Shown one piece after another: positions 30,300 through 44,389 of a stretch of 64,000 bases of DNA. Where the stretch lies: positions 90,582,001 through 90,646,000 of the forward strand of contig OZ231127.1 in NCBI GenBank assembly GCA_965153355.1, written 5' to 3'. Within the stretch, counting starts at the first letter, position 1. The number at the start of each line of letters is the position of its first letter. Under the pieces are notes generated by a model, which was given only the letters and a program-made list of their open reading frames with translations, did not search any database and had not been told where the DNA came from. The position numbers and the translations under genes were made by a program. The DNA is from Flaccisagitta enflata. Taxonomy: Eukaryota; Chaetognatha; Sagittoidea; Aphragmophora.

Positions 30300-30965
30300 G
30301 AGTTATTTTGAGTCATTTTTTTGTTGCTTTTGGGAATTATTGGTTGCTTTTAGTCATTTTTGGTTATTTTTGGTCAGTTTTGGTCATTTTGGTCATTTTG
30401 GTCATTTTGGTCATTTTGGTCATTTTTGGTCATTTTTGATTATTTCTTATTATTTTTGGTCATTTTGGTGTTTTGGTCATTCTTGGTCATTTTGGTCATT
30501 CTTGGTCATTTTGGTCATTTGGTCATTTGGTCATTTTTTTCATTTGGTCATTTTTGGCCATTTTTGGTCATTTGTCCATTTTTGGTCATTTTGGTCATTT
30601 TGGTCATTCTTGGTCATTTTTGGTCATTTGGTCATTTGGTCATTTTTTGGTCATTTTTTGGTCATTTTTGGTCATTTTAGGTCATTGGGGTCATTTTTGG
30701 TCATTTTTGGTCCTTTTTGATCATTTGTCCATTTTTAGGTCATTTTTAGGTCATTTTTGGTCATTTGATCATTTTGATCTGACTGATCATTTTTGTTCAT
30801 TTGTTCATTTTGGTCAATTTTGGTTATTTTTGATCATTTTGGTCATTTGCAGGTCATTTAGTCATTTTGGTCATTTTGGTCATTTGGTCATTTGGTCATT
30901 TTAGGTCATTTTGGTCATTTCCCGGTCGTTTTTTGGTCATTTGGGTCATTTTTGGTCATCTTTGG
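30300..30965. repeat. Degenerate 8-11 bp TTTTGGTCA minisatellite
   Basis: Over 60 units of TTTTGGTCA, TTTGGTCA and TTCTTGGTCA. Frames of Phe/Gly/His/Trp/Ser across it are repeat translations. Confidence 0.95.
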
Positions 30966-31960
30966 TCAAAATGCTGGTTAAAGTCTGCTGGGTAAAGTCT
31001 GATGGTTTAAGTCTACTGGTTTAAATCTGCTGGTTTAAGTCTGCTGGTTTAAATCTAATGGGTTAAGTCTGCTGGTTAAAGTCTGCTGGTTTAAATCTGC
31101 TGGTTTATGTCTGCTGGTTTAAATCTGCTGTTTTAAATCTAATGGTTTAGGTCTGCTGGTCTAATTGGTTTAGTCTGCTGGTTAAAATGATATTAAAGAT
31201 AGTATGGTTTCAAGTCTGGTTTAGATCTGGTTTAAGTCTGGTTGAAGTCTGGTTTAAGCAGTTTAAGTCTAGTTCGTCTGGTTTAAGTCTGGTTTAGAAC
31301 TGGTTCATGTCTGATTTATGTCTGGTTTAGGTCTGGGTTAGGTCTGGTTTAGGTCTGGTGTATGTCTGGTTTTTGTCTGGTTTATGTTTGATTTAGGTCT
31401 GATTTAGGTCTGGTTTTGGTCTGGTTTTGGTCTGGTTTTGGTTTTGTTTCATTCTGTGTTTGAGTCTGGTTTGAGTCTGGTTTGGTCTGATTTGAGTCTG
31501 ATTTGGAGTCTGTTTGATTCTGGTTTGAGCCTGGTTTGAGCCTGGTTTGAGCCTGGTTTGAGCCTGGTTTGAGCCTGGTTTGATCCTGGTTTGAGCCTGG
31601 TTTGAGCCTGGTTTGAGTCTGGTTTAAGTCTGGTTTGAGTCTGGTTTGAGTCTGGTTTGAGTCTGGTTTGAGTCTGGTTTGAGTCTGGTTTGAGTCTGGT
31701 TTGAGTCTGGTTTGAGTCTGGTTTGAGTCTGGCTTAAATCTGGTTTATGTCTGGTTTATGTCTGGTTTATGTCTGGTTTATGTCTGATTTAGGTCTGTTT
31801 TCGGTCTGGTTTAATTCTGGTTTGAGTCTGGTTTGAGTCTGGTTTGAGTCTGGTTTGAGTCTGGTTTGAGTCTGGTTTGAGTCTGGTTTGAGTCTGGTTT
31901 GAGTCTGGTTTGAGTCTGGTTTGAGTCTGTTTTGGGTTGCGTTTAAGTCTGATTTTTGAT
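30966..31960. repeat. GTCTGCTGGTTTAA then GTCTGGTTTGA minisatellite
   Basis: A 13-15 bp unit (GTCTGCTGGTTTAAA) at 30966-31190 shades into an 11-bp unit (GTCTGGTTTGA/GTCTGGTTTAT) to 31940, with a GCC variant block at 31520-31610. Confidence 0.95.
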
Positions 31961-32039
31961 AAAAAGATACAGTCAGGTCAGTTCAATTATTTTTGTCCTG
32001 CACGCGACTTATAGGTGTTGGCCTTGTTGCTTAAGCGTT

Positions 32040-32044
<5 letters not shown>

Positions 32045-32117
<73 letters not shown>

Positions 32118-32147
32118 TGTGCGTGTGTGTGCCGCAGTGTGCGTTTG

Positions 32148-32238
<91 letters not shown>

Positions 32239-32245
32239 GTGTGTA
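32045..32245. repeat. (GT)n microsatellite
   Basis: Two GT blocks separated by GCCGCAGTGTGCGTTTGCAT. Confidence 0.97.
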
Positions 32246-32433
32246 CATGTATTGGCGTTAGCGTGCGTCGCTCAAATGTAATTCATTTAATTTTCGATGA
32301 CATCAGATAGTTTCCAACCTAAAATGTTTAGCACTGAAGGTCTTCCATTCGTCGTTCTAAAAACATGAGCAAAGAAAATTCACATCTAAAAGAACCATAC
32401 TTCTTTTGAACCTTCGAAGGAACAATTGAGAAA

Positions 32434-34410
<1,977 letters not shown>

Positions 34411-34890
34411 GATCGATTCCTGCGCATTTCCTGAATTCTCAATTACAAATGGCGGTCGGTTCCTGCGTTCACGCGTCTTCAAACTCGTATTTTCCGGTCT
34501 TAAGGGGCGTCACTCCTCACAGATCGGATAACTCGCAGTTACATACGTTCCAAAAACAAACATTATCAAACTTTTTTTATTTCAGTGGTTTATCATCAGA
34601 ATTAGTTGATTGAAATTTTACACGTTGAAAACTTTTTTTGTTGCATGTAAGAAGCAGTTTCGTAAGGAATTGTGAATTTCTCTTTACCAATATTTTGTGT
34701 TTACGATTAAGAAAAAAATTGAAAGCGAAAAAACGGAAGAATTGTGCCTCTTTTTAGCTTCTTTTAGCTGGGTTAGTTGTTCCGACCGCCGTGCTGGTCA
34801 GTCGATTTGTCACTGTCAGTGATGGTCATGTCGACCGGGTGTTCATCAAATGATTGACCTTGTTTCGTCTGATGCTTCTAGTCAGAACCT
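34411..34890. other. 3' flank of the membrane-protein gene; no gene seen
   Basis: A+T-rich, with no clear exon on either strand. It ends in a CGACCGACCAACCGATCGACC array (about 34895-34965) like those in the interspersed elements, but without their hairpin. Confidence 0.5.
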
Positions 34891-35001
34891 GTTTTTTCGC
34901 CGACCGACCAACCGATCGACCAATCGACCGATCGACGGACGGACCGACGGACGGACCGACGGACCATTTCGCTTTGAGAGCTCCTTGAATGTATAACAAA
35001 C

Positions 35002-35203
35002 CTGTCTCTTCGATGATTTGGTCGATTTCTTTCCTTCAAGAATGAGACTGGATTCTTCTGACTTTGTTTCTTTTTCTTTTTCCTCCTTTCTCCCTTTCTT
35101 TTCTCCTTGATGAAGGCCGATTGTTGTCAATTTTCTTCCTTGAAGGAGATTCGCTTCCGCCTGATCGAAAAAGTGTTGCAGCGGCTCGCGCGGTGTGTCG
35201 AGG

Positions 35204-35300
<97 letters not shown>

Positions 35301-35370
35301 CTTCAATGATGGTGGCTGAAGCGAAACGTGTTCGCCGGCTCCCGACCGAACTTTTTCGTCTTGTGAGTTT
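35002..35370 (-). CDS. Exon with a poly-Asn tract encoded by a microsatellite
   Basis: It encodes 123 codons, phase 0 to 0, between acceptor TTTGCAG|AAACTC and donor GACAG|GTTTGT. It begins KLTRRKSSVGSRRTRF, then has about 33 consecutive Asn from (AAC)n, then LDTPREPLQHFFDQAEANLL and a Lys/Glu-rich segment. The non-repeat parts look coding. Phase fits joining to the acceptor at 30157 of the TTLL3-like gene, which would place the membrane-protein gene inside the intron. A separate gene is equally possible. Confidence 0.55.
35203..35300. repeat. (GTT)n microsatellite, translated as poly-Asn on the minus strand
   Basis: About 98 bp of pure GTT lies in the exon at 35002-35370. The reverse strand reads AAC. 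Confidence 0.97.
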
Positions 35371-35400
35371 CTGCAAAGATTGGGTTTTTTTTTAGATAAT

Positions 35401-35690
35401 AGTTACTAACTGCAAAGATAAATTGTGTTATGAGACGTTTACTATATCTGTCAGAGTTTCAAACAAACTTCCTCCAAAACTAAAAGCTAAAAGACACTGA
35501 CTGCGAGTGTAGTATCTTGTCAGAGTGCATTCAAAACGATCAAAATAGCAGACCCGGGGGTGGGGAAGACTTAAGCACATGTTTAAGCTCGTAAATATTT
35601 AATAACGATAATCTCAGGACAAAACAGATTTTGCAAAGGGTATGAACATTCTAGTCGACTTCACTTGTCGTTTTTTTTTCACGAAAAACA
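35401..35690. other. No gene seen
   Basis: A+T-rich, with a short GACCCGGGGGTGGGG run. No exon or repeat structure recognised. Confidence 0.4.
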
Positions 35691-35695
35691 AACCC

Positions 35696-36060
35696 AACAG
35701 TACGTGTGTCAGGGTGCCAAAAACAGGTGAAACTGGCTTTCCCCCCACCCACATCGTTTTCTTTTGCAAAATTCCTTTCAAACGAGCCGTCGCGCGACCT
35801 TCGATTCAATCGGGAACCATCGTTAGGGAGTGGTTGAAGTTTGTATTGAATTAGCATTGGAATCTATGTTTCTATTATGCAAATTTTTTTTCCGCCATAG
35901 AAATCTATGGAAACTTTGTGGTCACCCTAACGAAGGTTCCCGATAGATTTGAAAATCGCGCGACGGCTCATTTGATAGCATTTAAGCAAAGAAAACAGAT
36001 AATGGCGGGGGTAAAGCCAATTTCAGCCAATTCCGGCACTCTGACATGCGTACCCAACAG
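35696..36060. mobile_element. Foldback element, arms about 140 bp
   Basis: The best-paired parts are GAGCCGTCGCGCGA on the left with TCGCGCGACGGCTC on the right, CGGGAACC with GGTTCCCG, and outer segments GTCAGGGTGCC with GGCACTCTGAC. The short open frames here are shadows. Confidence 0.83.
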
Positions 36061-36341
36061 TCCCGTGCCCCGTTTAAAAACAACACACACAGAACAAAAA
36101 ACCAAAAGACCATCAAACGACCTAAATGACCTCCAAATTCAACTAAAAATGATAAATAAAGCATTTTTTACATAATTACATAATCATTAAAAATGACAAA
36201 TTAAACATTAGAATCAACTTATTTTACCTTTAAAAATACCCAAAAATACCAAAATTTTGGAATGATGGTAAAACGGATTCACATGGGAATCGCATATGGT
36301 TGTTTCTAATTACATTGAAGGTTGGACATTGGACATAGGAC

Positions 36342-36393
36342 GTTTCGTCTTTCAGCCGTGACAATAATTATTGTTACTGCTGAAAGACGAAAC
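36342..36393. repeat. Near-perfect 52-bp hairpin
   Basis: GTTTCGTCTTTCAGC pairs with GCTGAAAGACGAAAC, and the loop ACAATAATTATTGT is itself palindromic. Confidence 0.9.
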
Positions 36394-36529
36394 AACCAAT
36401 GGTATCAAAAATTTTTATATTTATATCACTAAAAACAAGCATATGTGATTTCCATTTGTATACTTTTTTCCATAATCATCACTACCATGTGTGCGATGTC
36501 ATTGAATGCAAATTTTGGAATGTTACGGA

Positions 36530-36615
36530 AGGACGGATGGACGGACGGACAGCCAGACTGATAGGCTGACAGAGCGACAGAGCAACTTGTAGAGTCTCAT
36601 GCACGCGACTTAGAG
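36530..36615 (+). mobile_element. Tail of a hairpin-ended interspersed element
   Basis: A GGACGGATGGAC array, then CTTGTAGAGTCTCATGCACGCGACTTAG. One side of the stem has decayed. Confidence 0.6.
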
Positions 36616-36716
36616 ACCCATTCCAAAGAAATGTACGTTTTTATGCAGTTTTTATCGTTTAACTGACAAGTATGTTTTTAGGCGTGAGGCGGGTCTCTTT
36701 GACTTGGTGGTCTGCT

Positions 36717-36938
36717 TCATAACTGAGGCTGTGTTATGCCGTGGTCCTCTACATCTGTAATCCGGCTATCTTTGAAGGTGTAATTCCCACCTGTTTTTTC
36801 AACTGAATCGGCTGGAGAAAAATTGGGCCAGCCAGTGATGGCTGCGGGGGGAACGTGGAATATTCGAGAGAACATTTGGTTACAAGGCGTGATGAGTATT
36901 TTTGTGTTCACAATCGGACATAAAATCCGCTCTTATAC
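36717..36938 (-). pseudogene. Orphan protein-like fragment
   Basis: A 73-codon minus frame between two stops, ending TGA at 36719-36717. It includes ILITPCNQMFSRIFHVPP, GWPNFSPADSVEKTG and SRITDVEDHGITQPQL, which read like protein rather than repeat. No family is recognised. CCGCAG|CC near 36845 and ACAG|GTGGG near 36794 could also define a short exon. It may be a transposon fragment. Confidence 0.25.
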
Positions 36939-37360
36939 AGTGGGCTATGTGGAAAAACAGCCTTAACTGGAGGAAGGTGTATAAGTGTTTTGATCTTACA
37001 TCAAAAACCTAGTATTCAAAACATAAGTTGTTCTATTGATGTTTTTGTTCCTAACCAGAGTTTTTTGGGTTGCTATAGAAACCAAAATTATGTTTTCAAA
37101 TATTTATTACTGCTAAAATATCAATATTTTGACAGATATAAGCAGGGAACATTATTAAGAATTGAATTTGCTACAGCTTTCCCATAGGCCTACTTGGCCT
37201 ACTTGGCCTTGTTCTATTGCAACTAAAAAACTCAGGGACAGAAGCATCCAATGAACTACTTATATTTCAAATATAAGATTTGTCAAATGAAATTGAGACA
37301 CTGAAACACCTTCCTCCAGTTTTTCCACGAACCCCACTGTAGCAATTATCACCCACTGAT

Positions 37361-37943
37361 TTCTGACAGAAGGTTTGGGACAAGAATGATATCACTCCGG
37401 GATTTCTGCATTTTTGTGTAGGTCATAGGGATACAAATCAAGAACTATTCAGTTGAAAATCATTCCTAGAGCGCATTTTGAAAAAAAGTCAAAAATTTAG
37501 TATTTCTATCTTCATTTTGCACAAAGAATTTTTCCATTTGGTCTGACTCTTTTTCTAACAGCATATTATTAATCCTGATAAAATTCCCTTTCATTTGATA
37601 GGTCGCTATATGGTTTGATTAGAAGTGAAATTTCATATTTTATTTGCTACCAATTTTTTGTAACGGTGCTCATCTAATGTTATTTCATTTAAACCATATG
37701 GTGCGACCTATCAACAGGCTATCAGTAATATCTTCTGCTGTCAAAATTAGTCAGACCAGCCTGCAAAAGTAATTGTATAATGAAGCTAAAGATTATATAA
37801 ATTTTTGACCTTTTTTTTAAAATCTTGCTCGCTGTAGGGATGATTTTCCAAAGGATAGTTCTTGATTTGTATCCCTATGAACTACAAAAAATGCAGAAAA
37901 ACCCGGAGTGATATCATTCTTGTCACAAATCTTCTGTCAGAAA
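37361..37943. mobile_element. Long foldback element (about 580 bp)
   Basis: The ends TTTCTGACAGAAGGTTTG and the inverse CAAATCTTCTGTCAGAAA pair, followed by AAGAATGATATCACTCCGGG with CCCGGAGTGATATCATTCTT. Inner segments are more diverged. The centre has ATTTGATAGGTCGC and GCGACCTATC. It shares internal motifs (GATAGGTC, CTATATGGTTT, AACGGTG) with the palindrome at 55531. Confidence 0.88.
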
Positions 37944-38129
37944 GCAATGCACCCGCCGAGTTATGGTGTACCTCAGAGCTCAGGAAATTACTACTCTGCT
38001 ATCTTCAGAATTAGTCTATTCATGTTTATGTACAACACTCTTTGGCTGATTGAGAAAATCCATTAATGTGTTCAGATCTTCAGGGGTTAATTTCTTTTTC
38101 ACTTGTTTGGTCTCCTCCCAATGTTAGTA

Positions 38130-38226
38130 ATTTACAGATTTTTGAATGGACAGATAAACGGACAGATGAAAGGATGGATGGACGGGCGGACAGAGTGGGG
38201 CGTAGAGTCGGTGACACGCGGCTTAA
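38130..38226 (+). mobile_element. Tail of a hairpin-ended interspersed element
   Basis: GGACGGGCGGACAGAGTGGGG, then GTAGAGTCGGTGACACGCGGCTTA. Confidence 0.55.
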
Positions 38227-38346
38227 GATGATTTAATGTTTTGATTTAGTATATTGCAATTGATGTCATTTGATCAATGATGGTGTCAAATACGCCAATA
38301 TTGGTTAGTAACTCGATTGATGTTCTACAAGTGGCGTTCGCCATAA

Positions 38347-41300
38347 TGTGTTCCACGATAACTTGATTGAGCATGAATAATAATAGAATAATTCTAAGGA
38401 GTCATCCAATACTAATGTTCATAGAAATCTGTGTTATACATATTGGCCGCCTGTAGGCGGCCCAACTGCCTGTCTTCATAACTGCGGGGCGTATAACTGA
38501 GGCTTATAACCGCAGGGCTTGAAACCGCGAGGCTTACAACCGCGGGGCGTATAACCACGGGGTTTATGACCACAGGATTCCTAACCATGGGGCTTATAAC
38601 TGCAGGGCTCATGACCGCAGGGCTCATAACCCCGGGCTCATAAACTGGGGTGTGTGACACACATTTACAGAAAACTGGGCTTTGTGGCACACATTTGGAG
38701 AAAACTGGGCTTTGTGACACATATTTGGAGAAAAATAGGCAGTGACACACATTTAGAGAAAACTTGGCTGTGTGACACACATTCTGAGAAAACTGGCTTG
38801 TGTGACACACAATAGAGAAAACTAGGCTGCGTTACACACATTCAGAGAAAACAAGGCTGTATGACACACATTTAGAGAAAATTAGGCTGTGTGAGACACA
38901 TTTGGAGAAAACTGGGCTGTGTGACACACATTTGCAAAAAACTGGGTTGTGTGACACACAATGGAGAAAACTGGGCTGTGTGACACACATTTGTAGAAAA
39001 CTGGGCTGTGTGACACACATTTGGAGAAAACTGGGCTGTGTGACACACATTTGTAAAAAACTGGGTTGCGTGACACACAATGGAGAAAACTAGGTTGCGT
39101 GACACACATTTGGAGAAATTTGGAGAAAACAAGGCTGTATGACACACATTCAGAGAAAACTAGGTTGTGTGACAAACAAAGGAGAAAACATGGCTGTGTG
39201 ACACACATTTGAAGAAAACTGGACTGTGTGACACACATTTGGAGAAAACTGGGTTGTGTGACACACACTCAGATAAAATTGGGTTGTGTGACACACAATG
39301 GAGAAAATTGGGTTGTGTGACACACAATGGAGAAAACTGGGCTGTGTGACACACATTTCGAGAAACCTGGACTGTGTGACACAAATTTGGAGAAAACAGG
39401 GTTGTGTGACACACAATGGAGAAAGCTAGGCTGTATGACACACATTTGGAGAAAACTGGATTGTGTGACACACATTCGGAGAAAACTGGGTTATGTGACA
39501 CACAATGGAGAAAACTGGGCTGTGTGACACACATTTGGAGAAAACTGGACTGTGTGACACACATTTGGAGAAAACTGGACTGTGTGACACACATTCGGAG
39601 AAAACTGGGTTGTGTGACACACAATGGAGATAATTGGGCTGTGTGACACACATTTGGAGAAAACTAAACTGTGTGACACACATTTGGAGAAAAATGGACT
39701 ATGTGACACACATTCGAAACTTCAGGTTGTGTGACACACAATGGAAAACTGGGCTGTGTGGCTTGCATTTGGAGAAACCTTGACTGTGTGACACACATTC
39801 GGAGAAAACTGGGTTGTGTGACACACAATGAAGAGAAAACAGAGCTGTGTGACACACATTTGGAAAAACTGGAACAGCCAATGACACATTTGGAGAAAAC
39901 TAGGACTGTGCGACAAACATTCAGGGAATAACTGGGTTGTGTGACACACAATGGAGAAAACTGGGCTGTGTGACAGACATTTGGAGAAAACTGGACTGTG
40001 TGACACACACTTGGAGAAAACTGGGTTGTGTGACACACATTTGAAAAAACTGGGTTGTGTGACACACAATGGAGTGACTGGGCTGTGTGACACACATTTG
40101 GAGAAAACTGGACTATGTGACACACATTCGGAGCAAACTGGGTTGTGTGACACACAATGGAGAAAACTGGGCTGTGTGACACACATTTGGAGAAAACTAG
40201 ACTGTGTGACACACATTTGGAGAAAACTGGACTGTGTGACACACATTCGAAGAAAACTGGGTTGTGTGACACACAATGGAGAAAACTGGGCTGTGTGACA
40301 CACATTTGGAGAAACCTTGACTGTGTGACACACATTTGGAGAAAACTGGGTTGTGTGACACACAATGGAGAAAACTGGGCTGTGTGACACACATTTGGAG
40401 AAAACTGGACTGTGTGACACACATTTGGAGAAAACTGGACTGTGTGACACACATTCGGAGAAAACTGGGTTGTGTGACACACAATGGAGAAAACGGGGCT
40501 GTGTGACAGACATTCGGAGAAAACTGGGTTGTGTGACACACAATGAAGAAAACTAGGCTGTGTGACACACATTTGGAGAAAACTGGACTGTGTGACACAC
40601 ATTTGGAGAAAACTGGACTGTGTGACACACATTTGGAGAAAACTGGGTTGTGTGACACACAATGGAGAAAACTGGGCTGTGTGACAGACATTTGGAGAAA
40701 ACTGGACTGTGTGACACACTTGGAGAAAACTGGGTTGTGTGACACACATTTGGAAACTGGGTTGTGTGACACACAATGGAGATTTAGGCTGTGTGACTTC
40801 CGTCGAAAACTGGACTATGTGACACACATTTGACAGAACTGGTTGTGTGACACACAATGGAGAAAACTGGGCTGTGTAACACACATTTGGAAAACTTGAG
40901 CTGTGTGATTTACATTTGGAAAACTTGGACTGTGTGACACACATTTCGAGAAAACTGGACTGTGTGACACGCATTTAGAAAAAACTGGACTGTGTGACAC
41001 ATATTTGGAGAAACCTGGACTGTGTGACACACATTCAGAAAAAACTGGGTTTGTATGACACACAATAGAGAAAACTAGGCTGTGTGACACACATTTGGAG
41101 AAAACTGGACTGTGTGACACACATTTGGAGAAAACTGGACTGTGTGACACACATTCGGAGAAAACTGGGTTGTGTGACACACAATGGAGAAAACTGGGCT
41201 GTGTGACAGACATTCGGAGAAAACTGGACTGTGTGACACACACTTGGAGAAAACTGGGTTGTGTGACACACATTTGGAAAAAACTGGGTTGTGTGACACA

Positions 41301-42005
41301 CAATGGAGTGACTGGGCTGTGTGACACACATTCGGAGAAAACTGGACTATGTGACACACATTCGGAGCAAACTGGGTTGTGTGACACACAATGGAGAGAA
41401 CTGGGCTGTGTGACACACATTTGGAGAAAACTGGGCTGTGTGACACACATTCGGAGAAAACTAGACTGTGTGACACACATTTGGAGGAAACTGGGTTGTG
41501 TGACACACAATGGAGAAAACTGGGCTGTGTGACCCACATTTGGAAAAACTGGACTGTGTGACACACATTCGGAGAAAACTGGGTTGTGTGACACACAATG
41601 GAGAAAACTAGGCTGTGTGACACACATTCGGAGAATACTGGGCTATGTGACACCCTATGGAGAAAACTGGGTTGTGTGACACACAATGGAGAAAACTGGG
41701 CTATGTGACACACATTCGGAGAAAACTGGACTGTGTGACACACAACGGAGAAAACTGGGCTATGTGACACATATTTGGAGAAAACTGGGCTGTGTGACAC
41801 ACATTCGGAGAAAACTGGGTTGTGTGACACACTATGGAGAAAACTAGGCTGTGTGACACACATTTGGAGAATACTGGGCTATGTGACACCCTATGGAGAA
41901 AACTGGGTTGTGTGACACACGGACGGACGGACGAACGGACGGACGGACGAACGGACGAACGGAGAAACTCTGAATATATAGTGTTCCACTATCGTGGAAC
42001 ACAAT
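38347..42005. mobile_element. Inverted-end element carrying a 29/30-bp tandem array (copy 2)
   Basis: The left end is TGTGTTCCACGATAACTTGAT and the right end hairpin is GTGTTCCACTATCGTGGAACAC (41981-42002). The inner order matches copy 1: a GGCCGCCTGTAGGCGGCC block with 16-bp GGGGCTTATAACCGC units (38445-38640), the large array (38645-41918), then GGACGGACGAACGG units. Sequence upstream (GTGGCGTTCGCCAT) is shared too. Confidence 0.82.
38645..41918. repeat. 29/30-bp minisatellite array, about 110 units
   Basis: Unit core is GTGTGACACACATTTGGAGA plus AAACTGGGCT, alternating irregularly with GTGTGACACACAATGGAGAA types. It differs from copy 1 by CACACAT instead of CATACAT throughout. The long Cys-Val-Thr-Gln-Pro-Ser-Phe frames on both strands are translations of this array. 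Confidence 0.97.
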
Positions 42006-42670
42006 GATAAATGTTGATGTACGTTATCATCAATATGAAATTTCAAAGATGCGTACTCTATCCTGTGTTTTCTTAGTCATCCCAGCGGCTGAAAAGAAGA
42101 AGCATTAGGTAATAACGATGAAAGTTTTTTAAGAAAAGCGTGATTAGTATACATAGAAAGTTATGAACTCATTCTAGGAGTTGAGGAGAGAGATACGAGA
42201 CACGACGTACAATTGCCCTACCCAAACAGCTTCAAGAGATAAACTGTAAACGAGAAACCAAATGAAATGATTGAGTGATGAAAATTGTTTTACTGTTTGT
42301 GTCTCTGGATAAAACATGAGTATCTCGCCTATTCGTACATTAGATCTCATTTACGCTTGATTTCACGGGGAATGCATAGCGCGCAAAAAGAGAGTTATAT
42401 ACGTATTTAAAATTGAAACTTGTCAGGCGAAGCTTTATTGCTCGTGGAAGTCAGTGGTAATGGCTAATGCATGTTCCTGTTATCTCAAGTCTAGGCAAGA
42501 TAAAATGTACCAATGACGGTCCGAAATGTAACTTGAAGATAAACATAAAATTGTTTATCCCAAGGCAATAACAAGTGGCAAACCCCCAATTCCAGTCAAG
42601 ATTCTTTAAGATAATAATACTTAACAAAAAAACAAAAAAAAAAATCCAATGTCACCTTGATGAAATTACA
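42006..42670. other. No gene seen
   Basis: Unique A+T-rich sequence. A weak minus-strand acceptor (CTTTTCAG near 42091) opens a short frame, without enough support to call an exon. Confidence 0.4.
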
Positions 42671-42673
42671 CGT

Positions 42674-42828
42674 AAACAAGGCCGGATACACGGCCAATAC
42701 CCGGTGCGGACGGGTGGGCAGGGGCGGAAATGCGTTTTCACGCTTTCGACTCGTGTTCACGGACGGACAATGGACGGACGGACGGACGGGCAAGAACTCT
42801 GATAGAGTTGCGTGTCCGCAACTAAAAA
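42674..42828 (+). mobile_element. Hairpin-ended short interspersed element, full copy
   Basis: AACAAGGCCGGATACACGGC head, GACGGGTGGGCAGGGGCG body, GGACGGACGGAC array, hairpin GTTGCGTGTCCGCAAC and TAAAAAA. Confidence 0.85.
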
Positions 42829-42887
42829 AAGAAAAAAAAGCAAACCGACATTTATCAAATGATTTCATGAGCTTCTACTGGTCATAC

Positions 42888-42995
42888 CTTGCTGGGCCTC
42901 CTTAACAAATCAGGTGGAGGGACGGACGGGAAATTGTTAGAAAAATAAGTTTCTAACAGTCGATGTCTCGTCGTCTTTTTCAGTGAACCCGGCAT
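42888..42995 (-). CDS. Candidate internal or first coding exon
   Basis: It encodes 36 codons, phase 0 to 0: MPGSLKKTTRHRLLETYFSN, then a Pro-rich end. The acceptor TGCAG|ATG follows a 27-base pyrimidine run (sense strand), and the donor is AGCAAG|GTATGA. The splice signals are good, but no neighbouring exons were identified. Confidence 0.4.
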
Positions 42996-43000
42996 CTGCA

Positions 43001-43031
<31 letters not shown>

Positions 43032-43274
43032 AGAAAAAAAAAAGATACATGGCCATAGGCCACACATCGATTATAGGCGGACGATGTTTAACGTTAACTT
43101 GTCAAATTGTCCAGACGTTTTTTTTCCTGTCTTTTTCGATCTCTTTCATATTTCTTGACGAATACAATATCTTTTATACATCATCGCTTTGGATTAATAA
43201 GGTTGTCAATACACTGCACTCATTCTTTATGAATACTACTTCAAGGTACGCCCGCCAGAAATCCCATAACGTAA

Positions 43275-43482
43275 AGAACAAGTGACGCGGGGGGTCACAA
43301 TATCGTTGCCTGCCGGACAGTGGGCGGGGCTTCCAAACCCTCCACGCCCCATGCCCCCCCACCAACACACACCTACCAAAAAAAAAAAAACATCTAAAAC
43401 GCTCGTTTTTCCACTTTTCAACTTGCGTTACGGACCAACGGACAAAGTCTTTTACAGAGTTGCGTGTCCGCAACTAAAAATA
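43275..43482 (+). mobile_element. Hairpin-ended element; a truncated duplicate at 43820-43943
   Basis: A GCCGGACAGTGGGCGGGG body, the CAAAGTCTTTTACAGAG linker, and GTTGCGTGTCCGCAAC plus TAAAAA. The 3' half (CCCCCCACCAACACACACC onward) is repeated at 43820-43943 together with 35 bp of 3' flank (ATACAAATATAGTATTTCG), so the second copy arose by segmental duplication and not by insertion. Confidence 0.72.
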
Positions 43483-43819
43483 CAAATATAGTATTTCGAT
43501 TTAATCATTACACTTTTTTTTTTTATAAGAGACAACTTTTTTGAAATCAGCCTGGGCGTTCTTAATTTTTCAGCCATTTTCAGCCTGAAATTCTCTTAAA
43601 GTGTTCTTAATTTATCCGATGTTTACAAATATAAAAATCGTATAAGAATACCTTATTTATAACAATTTTATCTTAAACTTGATAAACATCATGTTTTGTT
43701 TTTTTTAAATACCTGATTTCATAGGCAAATAAAAAAAAGAAGTCATTTTTATTAAGAAAAACTTATATTTCTGAAAAATTTGAATACAATTCATGTTTTA
43801 AATAAGAAACTGAAAAAAA
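43483..43819. other. A+T-rich spacer with one end of a TTATAAGAAC-type element
   Basis: ATTACACTTTTTTTTTTTAT near 43507 resembles the terminal repeats of the element at 53577-53915. No matching second end was found. Confidence 0.45.
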
Positions 43820-44389
43820 TGCCCCCCCACCAACACACACCTACCCAAAAAAACATCTAAAACGCTCGTTTTTCCACTTTTCAACTTGCGTTACGGAACA
43901 AACGACAAAGTCTCTTACAGAGTTGCGAGTCCGCAACTAAGAATACAAATATAGTATTTCGATTTAATCATTAAATCATCAATGATTTAAGTACAGGGGG
44001 GCCTTGCGTTGCCTCACTACCTTAGGACCTTGCGCCATATTTATCTAACCCAACATTATTACCTATTAGTCCAAGACACGCGACTCTACACTTTGCTGAG
44101 TCGGCCCGTCCGTCCGTCCGTTAGTACATAGGAAACATCAGCGTTGTTTTTGTCTTTCTTATGGATTTTTGAGTCAGTTAAAGTTGTGTACGTGTGTGTA
44201 ATTTTTTTGTCCGCGACGAAATACCATTCCGACGCGGACTACAATTCGAGGCGGGTGGGTGTCGTTGTCGTCGTCGTGTTCACACTTTTCAAAATGGGCT
44301 AACTTTTGAACGCCTTGACCGATTTGCTTCATATTTGGAGGGAAGTTGTATAGGGGTAAGCCGCTTTGCAGCCTATGCGTATGTTATGA

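Noticed and set aside
39664-41863. Cys-Val-Thr-Gln-Pro-Ser-Phe frames of up to 436 residues
   Set aside because: A 29-bp unit shifts frame every copy, so all frames stay open. The peptide periodicity is that of the minisatellite.
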